Part shown: in pieces, positions 42,796 through 53,751 of the stretch
Numbering within the stretch: position 1 is the first letter of the stretch
Layout of the letters: each line of letters opens with the position of its first letter
DNA from: Leptasterias polaris
Taxonomy: Eukaryota > Echinodermata > Asteroidea > Forcipulatida > Asteriidae
Length of the DNA stretch: 64,000 nucleotides
NCBI GenBank assembly: GCA_037783415.1
Contig: JAZGTN010000088.1
Coordinates: 1,488,001-1,552,000 of the forward strand
Direction of reading: 5' to 3'
Notes under the pieces: generated by a model
Database searches by the model: none
Seen by the model: only the letters and a program-made list of their open reading frames with translations
Told to the model about the DNA's origin: nothing
Made by a program: the position numbers and the translations under genes

Positions 42796-43661
42796 CAAAT
42801 CTGTGAACATTAACAATGTAAGTCACCTGTACAAGCTTCGGCTGAATACTATATCTTGCTCAACCGGCCACTTTCTAGCTAACTTGTTGAGAAAACAGAA
42901 GAAAAAACCCATCCACGTTTAGTGAGGGGACAGCGGGTAGCAATTGCATCTCTGGCCGCAGCGTTCACAAACGGCGCCACAGACATATGAATCCCCAAAA
43001 AGTCGCCTTTTGGGTGATCTTTGGAAAATATAAAATTTACTACTCAAATGAAACTACTAAATTTGTAATTATTAAATTTACATCAAGCGTTTTTAACCAC
43101 TGTTTAAAAACATTTGCAAAATATCGTAAGTCGCTGTTGCCCACAACTTGACCCTTCCACCTAGTATACATTTGGTGCTCGATCCGTAGCATCGCCATCG
43201 ATTGTGTCTTCATTATGCTCTGGGAATCACATGGAATCAAAACGACACTGTGACGTCATAATGCAGACTTGTTTGTTGTTTTATTAGAATCCCTGAAACA
43301 AAATTTAAGTTAATCAAATTGTCGGAAGGCAGCGGTTCGTAGGAATATTGCAGTGTTGATGAAAAAGAAGTTTTTCTGTCGACAATTTTTATGGGAGTGA
43401 TATAAGCTGAAGGGGTCGGTGGAGTTCTCCAGAAAAGGGACGGGACGCTAAACATGTGTTTTGTTTTTTATTTGGCCTTAATCAGGAGGTCATAAATTAG
43501 TCCCCAAAATGTGATGTTTTTTCCTTCTTATTGTTTGCCTATTTTAATGTCCTTTTTTTGTTTTTGTTTATATTTTCTTCTATTTATTTTTTTCTATCTT
43601 TTTTCTTTTTCTTCTTCACACGATTTTATCAATTACCGCAATGACTGTTAGTATTATCTTT

Positions 43662-43765
43662 TTACAGCACCCTGTCCACGAAAAGCGCCACCAACGACGA
43701 CGCTAGAGTCAAGCCCATAATGAAGACCGCTGCATCATAGTTTCCAATCGTGTCGTACATCCAAC
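43662..43765 (-). CDS. Last exon of an SLC16 (monocarboxylate transporter)-like gene
   Basis: After an acceptor reading TCATTGTAG on the minus strand, the exon completes a Gly codon and encodes WMYDTIGNYDAAVFIMGLTL then ASSLVALFVDRVL and a stop. The G-W-x-Y-D-x-T/I-G-x-Y-D pattern followed by a hydrophobic helix is the hallmark of the twelfth-helix region in SLC16 transporters (GWLYDxTGSYD). The phase-1 intron before this Gly is also usual in the family. The predicted C-terminus is very short. All other exons would lie upstream at higher coordinates. The next sequence there is the macrosatellite, so the gene is either split by a very long intron or the exon is an orphan. Confidence 0.7.
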
Positions 43766-45242
43766 CTACAATGAGATAAACACGAAATTAACACATGCCT
43801 TTGTAGAATATGTTCATTCGCAAACACAGTTCAGTTGAAAAAAAAAAGTTTTAATGACAAATTTTTGGCACTGATACTGTTTATTTATTTTGTTTATTAT
43901 TTTTTTAAAGGTAGAAGTTTGCCCATGACATAAAAACCAATGCAAATGCCGCAACGTGTGTACAATTTGTCAGCATCTCGACCTATTTTCGGTGCCTTTG
44001 TTGGCGGAGAGCGAACGGTGCTTTTGCATTTTATTACATACAAGAACAATACTGACAGCAAGGAATTAAACTTGTTTGTGGGGTCCCCAATCATAACAAG
44101 TATCGGCCCATTTGCCATAATAGGCGTCACCTCAGATCGGCCTTGAAAATAAACACCAACAATGGTAAAGGACGGTCTTTTGACACACTTGCGGCGATTT
44201 TAACGACCTGCACATTTTGCATCTCTGACTTTTGCTTGGGCCCATAAATTTCCTGGAGGTCTTAAAGTGAATGAAGTGGCGTTAATTTGAATAATGTTAC
44301 ATAGTGCCCAAAAGCAACCCAGGCGCAGATCCATATTGGGGGGCGGGGGGGCACGTTCCCCCCGGTTAAAAAAAAAGAGGGGAAGAGAAGCAAGAGGAAA
44401 GGTGAGAAGCAACATTCTAAAAAATAGTATTTGTAGATTCAGTGTATTGTCTACAAGAGGGAGGAGCATCAATGAAAGACCGCAATACAGACTCAAGAGA
44501 TTTGTGTGATTAAAACTTTCTAGGAGTCCCGCGTTGATGTTACAGGAAATTTTCCAGTAAAATTATACGATTATTATGGATCAGAAGTGCTTAGAAAGTG
44601 TTTCCTTTCCTCTGAATTTAGGCACACGGAGGCTTGATTTTTCGACCCTGGGTCCTGGAAGCAAACCCGTGAACTCTTGCTGTAAACGTCCAGATAGCAC
44701 CCCATATTTGGGAGATGGAAATAATTATGAGTAGGCCTACATAGGAAACTTGGTAAGGCCAAAGAGTTAAAAAAAAACAAAAAAACAAATAGTCCTCATA
44801 CTCTTTAAAACGTTTTGCAAAAAGTATCGAGGGAAATGACCAGGGGTCGTCTCAGATTTCACCACAAAGCATGCATCTAGAATTAAATAATTCCAAGTGC
44901 CCGTAAGTGGGCCTGGAACCTATGCCACAGGGCCTCATGCTTCGCATTTACGAATGTTGTAACAAATCCTATATTTTCATCCAAAAATGTGACCGACCAA
45001 TGATCTGGAGCTTCCTACGGGCTTGTTTTCATTGGCTTTCAGTAAAACACCTCAAGTGTAGATTACCATTCAAATTCAAATGAGGTAGCCTGTATTGTAC
45101 TTTGGGGTTACTGAACCCACCCCCCCCCCCCCCCCGCATCTTGGAATCCTAGCTACATCCAGTCTGGATCGCATAAACGAAAGTGTACCATTCAAACATT
45201 GTTTTTGTACGATAATCCTAGTTTAAAGTCAGTGATCGGGTG
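43766..45242. other. Spacer between SLC16-like exon and the tandem array
   Basis: Contains a G/C-rich repeat phrase with GGGGGGGCACGTTCCCCCC at about 44344-44362 and a C-run at about 45119-45135. Apart from the weak candidate at 43905-44142 I see no coding sequence. Confidence 0.45.
43905..44142 (-). pseudogene. Possible second exon or relic of the SLC16-like gene
   Basis: An open frame follows an acceptor-like TTTATTTTCAAG on the minus strand and includes VTPIMANGPILVMIGDPTNK then FNSLLSVLFLY. The pattern loosely resembles the helix-11 region of SLC16 proteins (LV..VG...F..A...L.LF), but what follows has no GPP motif. No donor gives the phase needed by the exon at 43765. I cannot tell a real exon from a relic or chance. 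Confidence 0.25.
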
Positions 45243-45509
45243 CACCTTATATAAAAAAAGGATTAAAAAGTTACGTTGCTGGTAGTGTCAGGCGTTCACG
45301 CGCTGGAGAGGTTTAGATAGCGCACTCTACGCCCCTCTTCTGCAGCAACGATTAGTTCCCTTATTTTGTGGCAATTGACCCAGCAGCATGTCCTCCCCTG
45401 TCTCCCCTGCCTAGCCACTAGGGCCCTGACCACTTTAGGGGAGGAAGCAAGGCAGATCCCAATCACACTGTTGCCACAGACAGCAAAAGGCCTTGAACCT
45501 ATATTAGTG

Positions 45510-45592
45510 CAGACGGCATTCGAACCCGGATCGCGTGGTCCAAGTGTTGAGACAGTCCCAGCACCTTATCCCACTGCGCTAGTAAGGTGTTG
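45510..45592 (-). repeat. tRNA-like segment in the satellite unit (representative)
   Basis: On the minus strand TAGCGCAGTGGGATAAGG resembles an A box and GGGTTCGAATGCC a B box about 45 bases later. A D-stem can be drawn (GCGC with GTGC), but the acceptor and anticodon stems do not pair. It is probably a SINE head captured in the repeat. It recurs in every unit, for example at about 47712-47794 and 49912-49994. Confidence 0.6.
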
Positions 45593-45982
45593 GTACTTTT
45601 ACCCGTGAGTTTACAATGTATAGCCATACGAGTGCACCCAACCAGACTGGGAGAAAACAACAGACGGCAACATGTATCTATACTGAATGGAGACTCAAAA
45701 ATTAACAAAATGAAAAAGGAAGAAGAAATATATAAGCAAATCAATGAAATAAACAATTCAATAAATGAAGCAAACCAAAAACAAAAAAGATTAATCTTAA
45801 AAGTTGAGACCCCCCCCCCCCAAAAAAAATAAAAAAATAAAATAAAAAATCATAAATAAAAAAAAACACCCAATAAACGGTATAATTATTTTGAATTAGA
45901 ACGTTTTGGGGGGTCATGCTATTAATAGATTGCGTAAATATAAGAATCTATCACAACCTGGGGGTTCTGTGCTTCAACTTTT

Positions 45983-46722
45983 GAGGAGACTTGATCAATT
46001 TAGGCGTTAAAGTTGGCCCTATTTGACCGGGGAAGTGGAGAAGTGCTTCACGAAAACTGGCAGCAAGTCGGTTTAGGGAAAATTTCATTTTCTGGTGTGT
46101 TTTTTTCTGGGGTCGCTAGAAAAAATTCCAAACGGCTGACCTGCCAAAAATTGAAAAGAATTCTGAAGTTAATAGTTGTCCGGAGACTTACACGATTTTT
46201 AGCATTGGTTCCTATGGGAGTTTATTTAGTGGGGAGTCCAAGGCCCGTCTAGTTTGTTTCCTTCCAAGTGAAAACACCTCAACGCCGGTGAAAGTTTCCC
46301 TACGTCCGGGCATCAATCTTGAAAAATTTCCCTACCCAAAAAATAAATAAATAAAAATTATATATTAATTGCAACGGAAAAGAAAATTAAATGCTACGCG
46401 GCAATTAAACCAACAAATTATGTTGCATTATTCTGATTTGTGTTTTTCGTACAGATGAAAAAAATATAAAATACGGCTTGGGTAAACAATGTAAAAATTA
46501 CGGGGTGACATGTCATGCTTATAAAGCGCCGCGAGTCCGGTTTCACGGACTGACCGGCTGATATCTAGTTCCCATCATGGTGTGGCGACCGAGTCACAGC
46601 ATTTCCTTTCCTGTCTTGAGCACCCAACTAAATGCACTCCCACTTGCCCACTTCTCCAGCAGAGTCCACTTGCCAAGTAAAATAGGGCCAACTTTAAAAG
46701 CCTAAATTTATCAAGTCTCCCC
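45983..46722. repeat. Diverged inverted arms within the satellite unit (representative)
   Basis: The left arm (about 45983-46050) contains GGAGACTTGATCAATTTAGG then GTTAAAGTTGGCCCTATTTG. The right arm (about 46650-46722) is its imperfect reverse complement, with ATAGGGCCAACTTTAAAAGC then CTAAATTTATCAAGTCTCC. Arms are about 70 bp and 600 bp apart. This may mark an old inverted-repeat transposon inside the unit. Confidence 0.75.
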
Positions 46723-46843
46723 TGCACTGCGTGGCTCTATATGCATGTGTACAAGTCCAGCCCCAACAATGAAACCGCAGTCACATGCATACAGTCACCA
46801 ATTATTTTAAAATACTATAGAGGGTTACGATCATCGCAACTAA

Positions 46844-47261
46844 TTCTGATACAGTGTTTTGGGTTTCTTTTTTTGCAATTGTTTCTTCAATAAAAAATTT
46901 TTTGCAGTATTTCATGTAACTTTTATTGCGTAGTTGCATCAACAAATGACAAAAATGAAAATAATAAACAATAAATAAATAAATAAAATAACCAAAAAAA
47001 GCGTCACAGTAAAATCTCATACCTTATATAAAAAAAAAGATTAAAAAGTTACGTTGCTGGTAGTGTCAGGCGTTCACGCGCTGGAGAGGTTTAGATAGCG
47101 CACTCTACGCCCCTCTTCTGCAGCAACGATAAGTTCCCTTATTTTGTGGCAATTGACCCAGCAGCATGTCCTCCCCTGTCTCCCCTGCCTAGCCACTAGG
47201 GCCCTGACCACTTTAGGGGAGGAAGCAAGACATTATTCAAATTTAACTCGCAAATGGCTTA
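46844..47261. repeat. Partial unit re-entry plus MITE relic (long-class unit 1)
   Basis: 46844-47229 repeats the unit segment from TTCTGATACAGTG to GGAAGCAAG. It is followed directly by 47230-47261, the last 32 bases of the fold-back element (ACATTATTCAAATTTAACTC to GGCTTA). The same block is at 49044-49461 in unit 2 and 55534-55951 in unit 5. Confidence 0.95.
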
Positions 47262-48729
47262 TTCTGATACAGTGTTTTGGGTTTCTTTTTTTGCAATTGT
47301 TTCTTCAATAAAATGTTTTTTGCAGTATTTCATGTAACTTTTATTGCGTAGTTGCATCAACAAATGACAAAAATGAAAATAATAAACAATAAATAAATAA
47401 ATAAAATAACCCCAAAAAGCGTCACAGTAAAATCTCATACCTTATATTATATTTAAAAAAAGATTAAAAAGTTACGTTGCTGGTAGTGTCAGGCGTTCAC
47501 GCGCTGGAGAGGTTTAGATAGCGCACACTACGCCCCTCTTCTGCAGCAACGATTAGTTCCCTTATTTTGTGGCAAATTGACCCAGCAGCATATCCTCCCC
47601 TGTCTCCCCTGCCTAGCCACTAGGGCCCTGACCACTTTAGGGGAGGAAGCAAGGCAGATCCCAATCACACTGTTGCCACAGACAGCAAAAGGCCTTGAAC
47701 CTATATTAGTGCAGACGGCATTCGAACCCGGATCGCGTGGTCCAAGTGTTGAGACAGTCCCAGCACCTTATCCCACTGCGCTAGTAAGGTGTTGGTACTT
47801 TTACCCGTGAGTTTACAATGTATAGCCATACGAGTGCACCCAACCAGACTGGGAGAAAACAACAGACGGCAACATGTATCTATACTGAATGGAGACTCAA
47901 AAATTAACAAAATGAAAAAGGAAGAAGAAATATATAAGCAAATCAATGAAATAAACAATTCAATAAATGAAGCAAACCAAAAACAAAAAAGATTAATCTT
48001 AAAAGTTGAGACCCCCCCCCAAAAAAAAAATAAAAAAATAAAATAAAAAATCATAAATAAAAAAAAACACCCAATAAACGGTATAATTATTTTGAATTAG
48101 AACGTTTTGGGGGTCATGCTATTAATAGATTGCGTAAATATAAGAATCTATCACAACCTGGGGGTTCTGTGCTTCAACTTTTGAGGAGACTTGATCAATT
48201 TAGGCGTTAAAGTTGGCCCTATTTGACCGGGGAAGTGGAGAAGTGCTTCACGAAAACTGGCAGCAAGTCGGTTTAGGGAAAATTTCATTTTCTGGTGTGT
48301 TTTTTTCTGGGGTCGCTAGAAAAAATTCCAAACGGCTGACCTGCCAAAAATTGAAAAGAATTCTGAAGTTAATAGTTGTCCGGAGACTTACACGATTTTT
48401 AGCATTGGTTCCTATGGGAGTTTATTTAGTGGGGAGTCCAAGGCCCGTCTAGTTTGTTTCCTTCCAAGTGAAAACACCTCAACGCCGGTGAAAGTTTCCC
48501 TACGTCCGGGCATCAATCTTGAAAAATTTCCCTACCCAAAAAATAAATAAATAAAAATTATATATTAATTGCAACGGAAAAGAAAATTAAATGCTACGCG
48601 GCAATTAAACCAACAAATTATGTTGCATTATTCTGATTTGTGTTTTTCGTACAGATGAAAAAAATATAAAATACGGCTTGGGTAAACAATGTAAAAATTA
48701 CGGGGTGACATGTCATGCTTATAAAGCGC

Positions 48730-48769
48730 CGCGAGTCCGGTTTCACGGACTGACCGGCTGATATCTAGT
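48730..48769 (+). other. Hairpin followed by CTAGT in the satellite unit (representative)
   Basis: AGTCCG and CGGACT form a six-pair stem with a six-base loop, and GCCG/CGGC outside extend it. Thirteen bases after the inner stem comes CTAG followed by T. A Helitron 3' end would look like this, but a chance match is quite possible. TATAAA lies shortly upstream of the hairpin. Confidence 0.35.
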
Positions 48770-51241
48770 TCCCATCATGGTGTGGCGACCGAGTCACAGC
48801 ATTTCCTTTCCTGTCTTGAGCACCCAACTAAATGCACTCCCACTTGCCCACTTCTCCAGCAGAGTCCACTTGCCAAGTAAAATAGGGCCAACTTTAAAAG
48901 CCTAAATTTATCAAGTCTCCCCTGCACTGCGTGGCTCTATATGCATGTGTACAAGTCCAGCCCCAACAATGAAACCGCAGTCACATGCATACAGTCACCA
49001 ATTATTTTAAAATACTATAGAGGGTTACGATCATCGCAACTAATTCTGATACAGTGTTTTGGGTTTCTTTTTTTGCAATTGTTTCTTCAATAAAATTTTT
49101 TTTGCAGTATTTCATGTAACTTTTATTGCGTAGTTGCATCAACAAATGACAAAAATGAAAATAATAAACAATAAATAAGAAAATAAAATAACCAAAAAAA
49201 GCGTCACAGTAAAATCTCATACCTTATATAAAAAAAAATATTAAAAAGTTACGTTGCTGGTAGTGTCAGGCGTTCACGCGCTGGAGAGGTTTAGATAGCG
49301 CACTCTACGCCCCTCTTCTGCAGCAACGATAAGTTCCCTTATTTTGTGGCAATTGACCCAGCAGCATGTCCTCCCCTGTCTCCCCTGCCTAGCCACTAGG
49401 GCCCTGACCACTTTAGGGGAGGAAGCAAGACATTATTCAAATTTAACTCGCAAATGGCTTATTCTGATACAGTGTTTTGGGTTTCTTTTTTTGCAATTGT
49501 TTCTTCAATAAAATGTTTTTTGCAGTATTTCATGTAACTTTTATTGCGTAGTTGCATCAACAAATGACAAAAATGAAAATAATAAACAATAAATAAATAA
49601 ATAAAATAACCCCAAAAAGCGTCACAGTAAAATCTCATACCTTATATTATATTTAAAAAAAGATTAAAAAGTTACGTTGCTGGTAGTGTCAGGCGTTCAC
49701 GCGCTGGAGAGGTTTAGATAGCGCACACTACGCCCCTCTTCTGCAGCAACGATTAGTTCCCTTATTTTGTGGCAAATTGACCCAGCAGCATATCCTCCCC
49801 TGTCTCCCCTGCCTAGCCACTAGGGCCCTGACCACTTTAGGGGAGGAAGCAAGGCAGATCCCAATCACACTGTTGCCACAGACAGCAAAAGGCCTTGAAC
49901 CTATATTAGTGCAGACGGCATTCGAACCCGGATCGCGTGGTCCAAGTGTTGAGACAGTCCCAGCACCTTATCCCACTGCGCTAGTAAGGTGTTGGTACTT
50001 TTACCCGTGAGTTTACAATGTATAGCCATACGAGTGCACCCAACCAGACTGGGAGAAAACAACAGACGGCAACATGTATCTATACTGAATGGAGACTCAA
50101 AAATTAACAAAATGAAAAAGGAAGAAGAAATATATAAGCAAATCAATGAAATAAACAATTCAATAAATGAAGCAAACCAAAAACAAAAAAGATTAATCTT
50201 AAAAGTTGAGACCCCCCCCCAAAAAAAATAATTAATAAATAAAATAAAAAATAATAAATAAAAAAAACACCCAATAAACGGTATAATTATTTTGAATTAG
50301 AACGTTTTGGGGGTCATGCTATTAATAGATTGCGTAAATATAAGAATCTATCACAACCTGGGGGTTCTGTGCTTCAACTTTTGAGGAGACTTGATCAATT
50401 TAGGCGTTAAAGTTGGCCCTATTTGACCGGGGAAGTGGAGAAGTGCTTCACGAAAACTGGCAGCAAGTCGGTTTAGGGAAAATTTCATTTTCTGGTGTGT
50501 TTTTTTCTGGGGTCGCTAGAAAAAATTCCAAACGGCTGACCTGCCAAAAATTGAAAAGAATTCTGAAGTTAATAGTTGTCCGGAGACTTACACGATTTTT
50601 AGCATTGGTTCCTATGGGAGTTTATTTAGTGGGGAGTCCAAGGCCCGTCTAGTTTGTTTCCTTCCAAGTGAAAACACCTCAACGCCGGTGAATGTTTCCC
50701 TACGTCCGGGCATCAATCTTGAAAAATTTCCCTACCCAAAAAATTTATAAATAAAAATTATATATTAATTGCAACGGAAAAGAAAATTAAATGCTACGCG
50801 GCAATTAAACCAACAAATTATGTTGCATTATTCTGATTTGTGTTTTTCGTACAGATGAAAAAAATAAAAAATACGGCTTGGGTAAACAATGTAAAAATTA
50901 CGGGGTGACATGTCATGCTTATAAAGCGCCGCGAGTCCGGTTTCACGGACTGACCGGCTGATATCTAGTTCCCATCATGGTGTGGCGACCGAGTCACAGC
51001 ATTTCCTTTCCTGTCTTGAGCACCCAACTAAATGCACTCCCACTTGCCCACTTCTCCAGCAGAGTCCACTTGCCAAGTAAAATAGGGCCAACTTTAAAAG
51101 CCTAAATTTATCAAGTCTCCCCTGCACTGCGTGGCTCTATATGCATGTGTACAAGTCCAGCCCCAACAATGAAACCGCAGTCACATGCATACAGTCACCA
51201 ATTATTTTAAAATACTAGAGAGGGTTACGATCATCGCAACT

Positions 51242-51606
51242 AATAAGCCATTTGCGAGTTACATTTGAATAATGTCTGGTACAATGACTTGTTTAGTCAC
51301 AAGTTACCGCTTAAATTTGAATTCCTCAGACTATCGAGACAGTTGCTATGTCACATGATTAGGGGCAAGCTTTTGCTTAGTTACGTAAGAGACGGTGAAC
51401 ACCCATACACAATTCTGAATGGATGTGTATGACACAATGGTACCAGGGTTTGCTCATCTGGAGGTTGCTATACAAAAGCTTGCCCCGAACCATGTGACAT
51501 AGCAACTGTCTCGATAGTCTGAGGAATTCAAATTTAAGCGGTAACTTGTGACTAAACTAGTCATTGTACCAGACATTATTCAAATTTAACTCGCAAATGG
51601 CTTATT
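51242..51606. mobile_element. Fold-back element in satellite unit 3
   Basis: The 365-bp block begins AATAAGCCATTTGCGAGTT and ends AACTCGCAAATGGCTTATT. Arms of about 130 bp pair almost perfectly, including CTCAGACTATCGAGACAGTT with AACTGTCTCGATAGTCTGAG. The centre near 51400-51460 is unpaired. No coding sequence. Confidence 0.95.
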
Positions 51607-53386
51607 CTGATACAGTGTTTTGGGTTTCTTTTTTTGCAATTGTTTCTTCAATAAAATGTTTTTTGCAGTATTTCATGTAACTTTTATTGCGTAGTTGCAT
51701 CAACAAATGACAAAAATGAAAATAATAAACAATAAATAAATAAATAAAATAACCAAAAAAAGCGTCACAGTAAAATCTCATACCTTATATTATATTTAAA
51801 AAAAGATAAAAAAGTTACGTTGCTGGTAGTGTCAGGCGTTCACGCGCTGGAGAGGTTTAGATAGCGCACACTACGCCCCTCTTCTGCAGCAACGATTAGT
51901 TCCCTTATTTTGTGGCAAATTGACCCAGCAGCATATCCTCCCCTGTCTCCCCTGCCTAGCCACTAGGGCCCTGACCACTTTAGGGGAGGAAGCAAGGCAG
52001 ATCCCAATCACACTGTTGCCACAGACAGCAAAAGGCCTTGAACCTATATTAGTGCAGACGGCATTCGAACCCGGATCGCGTGGTCCAAGTGTTGAGACAG
52101 TCCCAGCACCTTATCCCACTGCGCTAGTAAGGTGTTGGTACTTTTACCCGTGAGTTTACAATGTATAGCCATACGAGTGCACCCAACCAGACTGGGAGAA
52201 AACAACAGACGGCAACATGTATCTATACTGAATGGAGACTCAAAAATTAACAAAATGAAAAAGGAAGAAGAAATATATAAGCAAATCAATGAAATAAACA
52301 ATTCAATAAATGAAGCAAACCAAAAACAAAAAAGATTAATCTTAAAAGTTGAGACCCCCCCCCAAAAAAAAAATAAAAAATAAATAAAATAAAAAATAAT
52401 AAATAAAAAAAACACCCAATAAACGGTATAATTATTTTGAATTAGAACGTTTTGGGGGTCATGCTATTAATAGATTGCGTAAATATAAGAATCTATCACA
52501 ACCTGGGGGTTCTGTGCTTCAACTTTTGAGGAGACTTGATCAATTTAGGCGTTAAAGTTGGCCCTATTTGACCGGGGAAGTGGAGAAGTGCTTCACGAAA
52601 ACTGGCAGCAAGTCGGTTTAGGGAAAATTTCATTTTCTGGTGTGTTTTTTTCTGGGGTCGCTAGAAAAAATTCCAAACGGCTGACCTGCCAAAAATTGAA
52701 AAGAATTCTGAAGTTAATAGTTGTCCGGAGACTTACACGATTTTTAGCATTGGTTCCTATGGGAGTTTATTTAGTGGGGAGTCCAAGGCCCGTCTAGTTT
52801 GTTTCCTTCCAAGTGAAAACACCTCAACGCCGGTGAAGGTTTCCCTACGTCCGGGCATCAATCTTGAAAAATTTCCCTACCCAAAAAATTAATAAATAAA
52901 AATTATATATTAATTGCAACGGAAAAGAAAATTAAATGCTACGCGGCAATTAAACCAACAAATTATGTTGCATTATTCTGATTTGTGTTTTTCGTACAGA
53001 TGAAAAAAATAAAAAATACGGCTTGGGTAAACAATGTAAAAATTACGGGGTGACATGTCATGCTTATAAAGCGCCGCGAGTCCGGTTTCACGGACTGACC
53101 GGCTGATATCTAGTTCCCATCATGGTGTGGCGACCGAGTCACAGCATTTCCTTTCCTGTCTTGAGCACCCAACTAAATGCACTCCCACTTGCCCACTTCT
53201 CCAGCAGAGTCCACTTGCCAAGTAAAATAGGGCCAACTTTAAAAGCCTAAATTTATCAAGTCTCCCCTGCACTGCGTGGCTCTATATGCATGTGTACAAG
53301 TCCAGCCCCAACAATGAAACCGCAGTCACATGCATACAGTCACCAATTATTTTAAAATACTAGAGAGGGTTACGATCATCGCAACT

Positions 53387-53751
53387 AATAAGCCATTTGC
53401 GAGTTACATTTGAATAATGTCTGGTACAATGACTTGTTTAGTCACAAGTTACCGCTTAAATTTGAATTCCTCAGACTATCGAGACAGTTGCTATGTCACA
53501 TGATTAGGGGCAAGCTTTTGCTTAGTTACGTAAGAGACGGTGAACACCCATACACAATTCTGAATGGATGTGTATGACACAATGGTACCAGGGTTTGCTC
53601 ATCTGGAGGTTGCTATACAAAAGCTTGCCCCGAACCATGTGACATAGCAACTGTCTCGATAGTCTGAGGAATTCAAATTTAAGCGGTAACTTGTGACTAA
53701 ACTAGTCATTGTACCAGACATTATTCAAATTTAACTCGCAAATGGCTTATT
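53387..53751. mobile_element. Fold-back element in satellite unit 4
   Basis: Same 365-bp element at the same place in the unit as 51242-51606, with no difference noticed by eye. Confidence 0.95.

Larger units (their letters stand above)
41800..43661. other. SLC49A4 5' flank and downstream flank of the SLC16-like exon
   Basis: Head-to-tail interval between two minus-strand genes. It should contain the SLC49A4 promoter and the 3' UTR of the SLC16-like gene. Recognisable items are a G-rich tract at 42138-42190 and a dispersed repeat at 42495-42795. I see no TATA box or exon I can defend. Confidence 0.45.

Noticed and set aside
43940..44146. Plus-strand frame containing SRPIFGAFVGGERTVL
   Set aside because: It is the complement of the weak SLC16-like candidate and has no splice context of its own.
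46013..46252. Repeated 79-codon open frame in the satellite (nine copies)
   Set aside because: It begins at TTG and not ATG, has no recognisable domain, overlaps an inverted-repeat arm, and its conservation is no greater than that of the whole unit.
47577..48046. Repeated 77- and 83-85-codon frames in the satellite (MTQQHILPCL and MLVLLPVSLQ types)
   Set aside because: Start codons are TTG and GTG, the first overlaps the tRNA-like segment, and the second ends in homopolymers that change its length from unit to unit.
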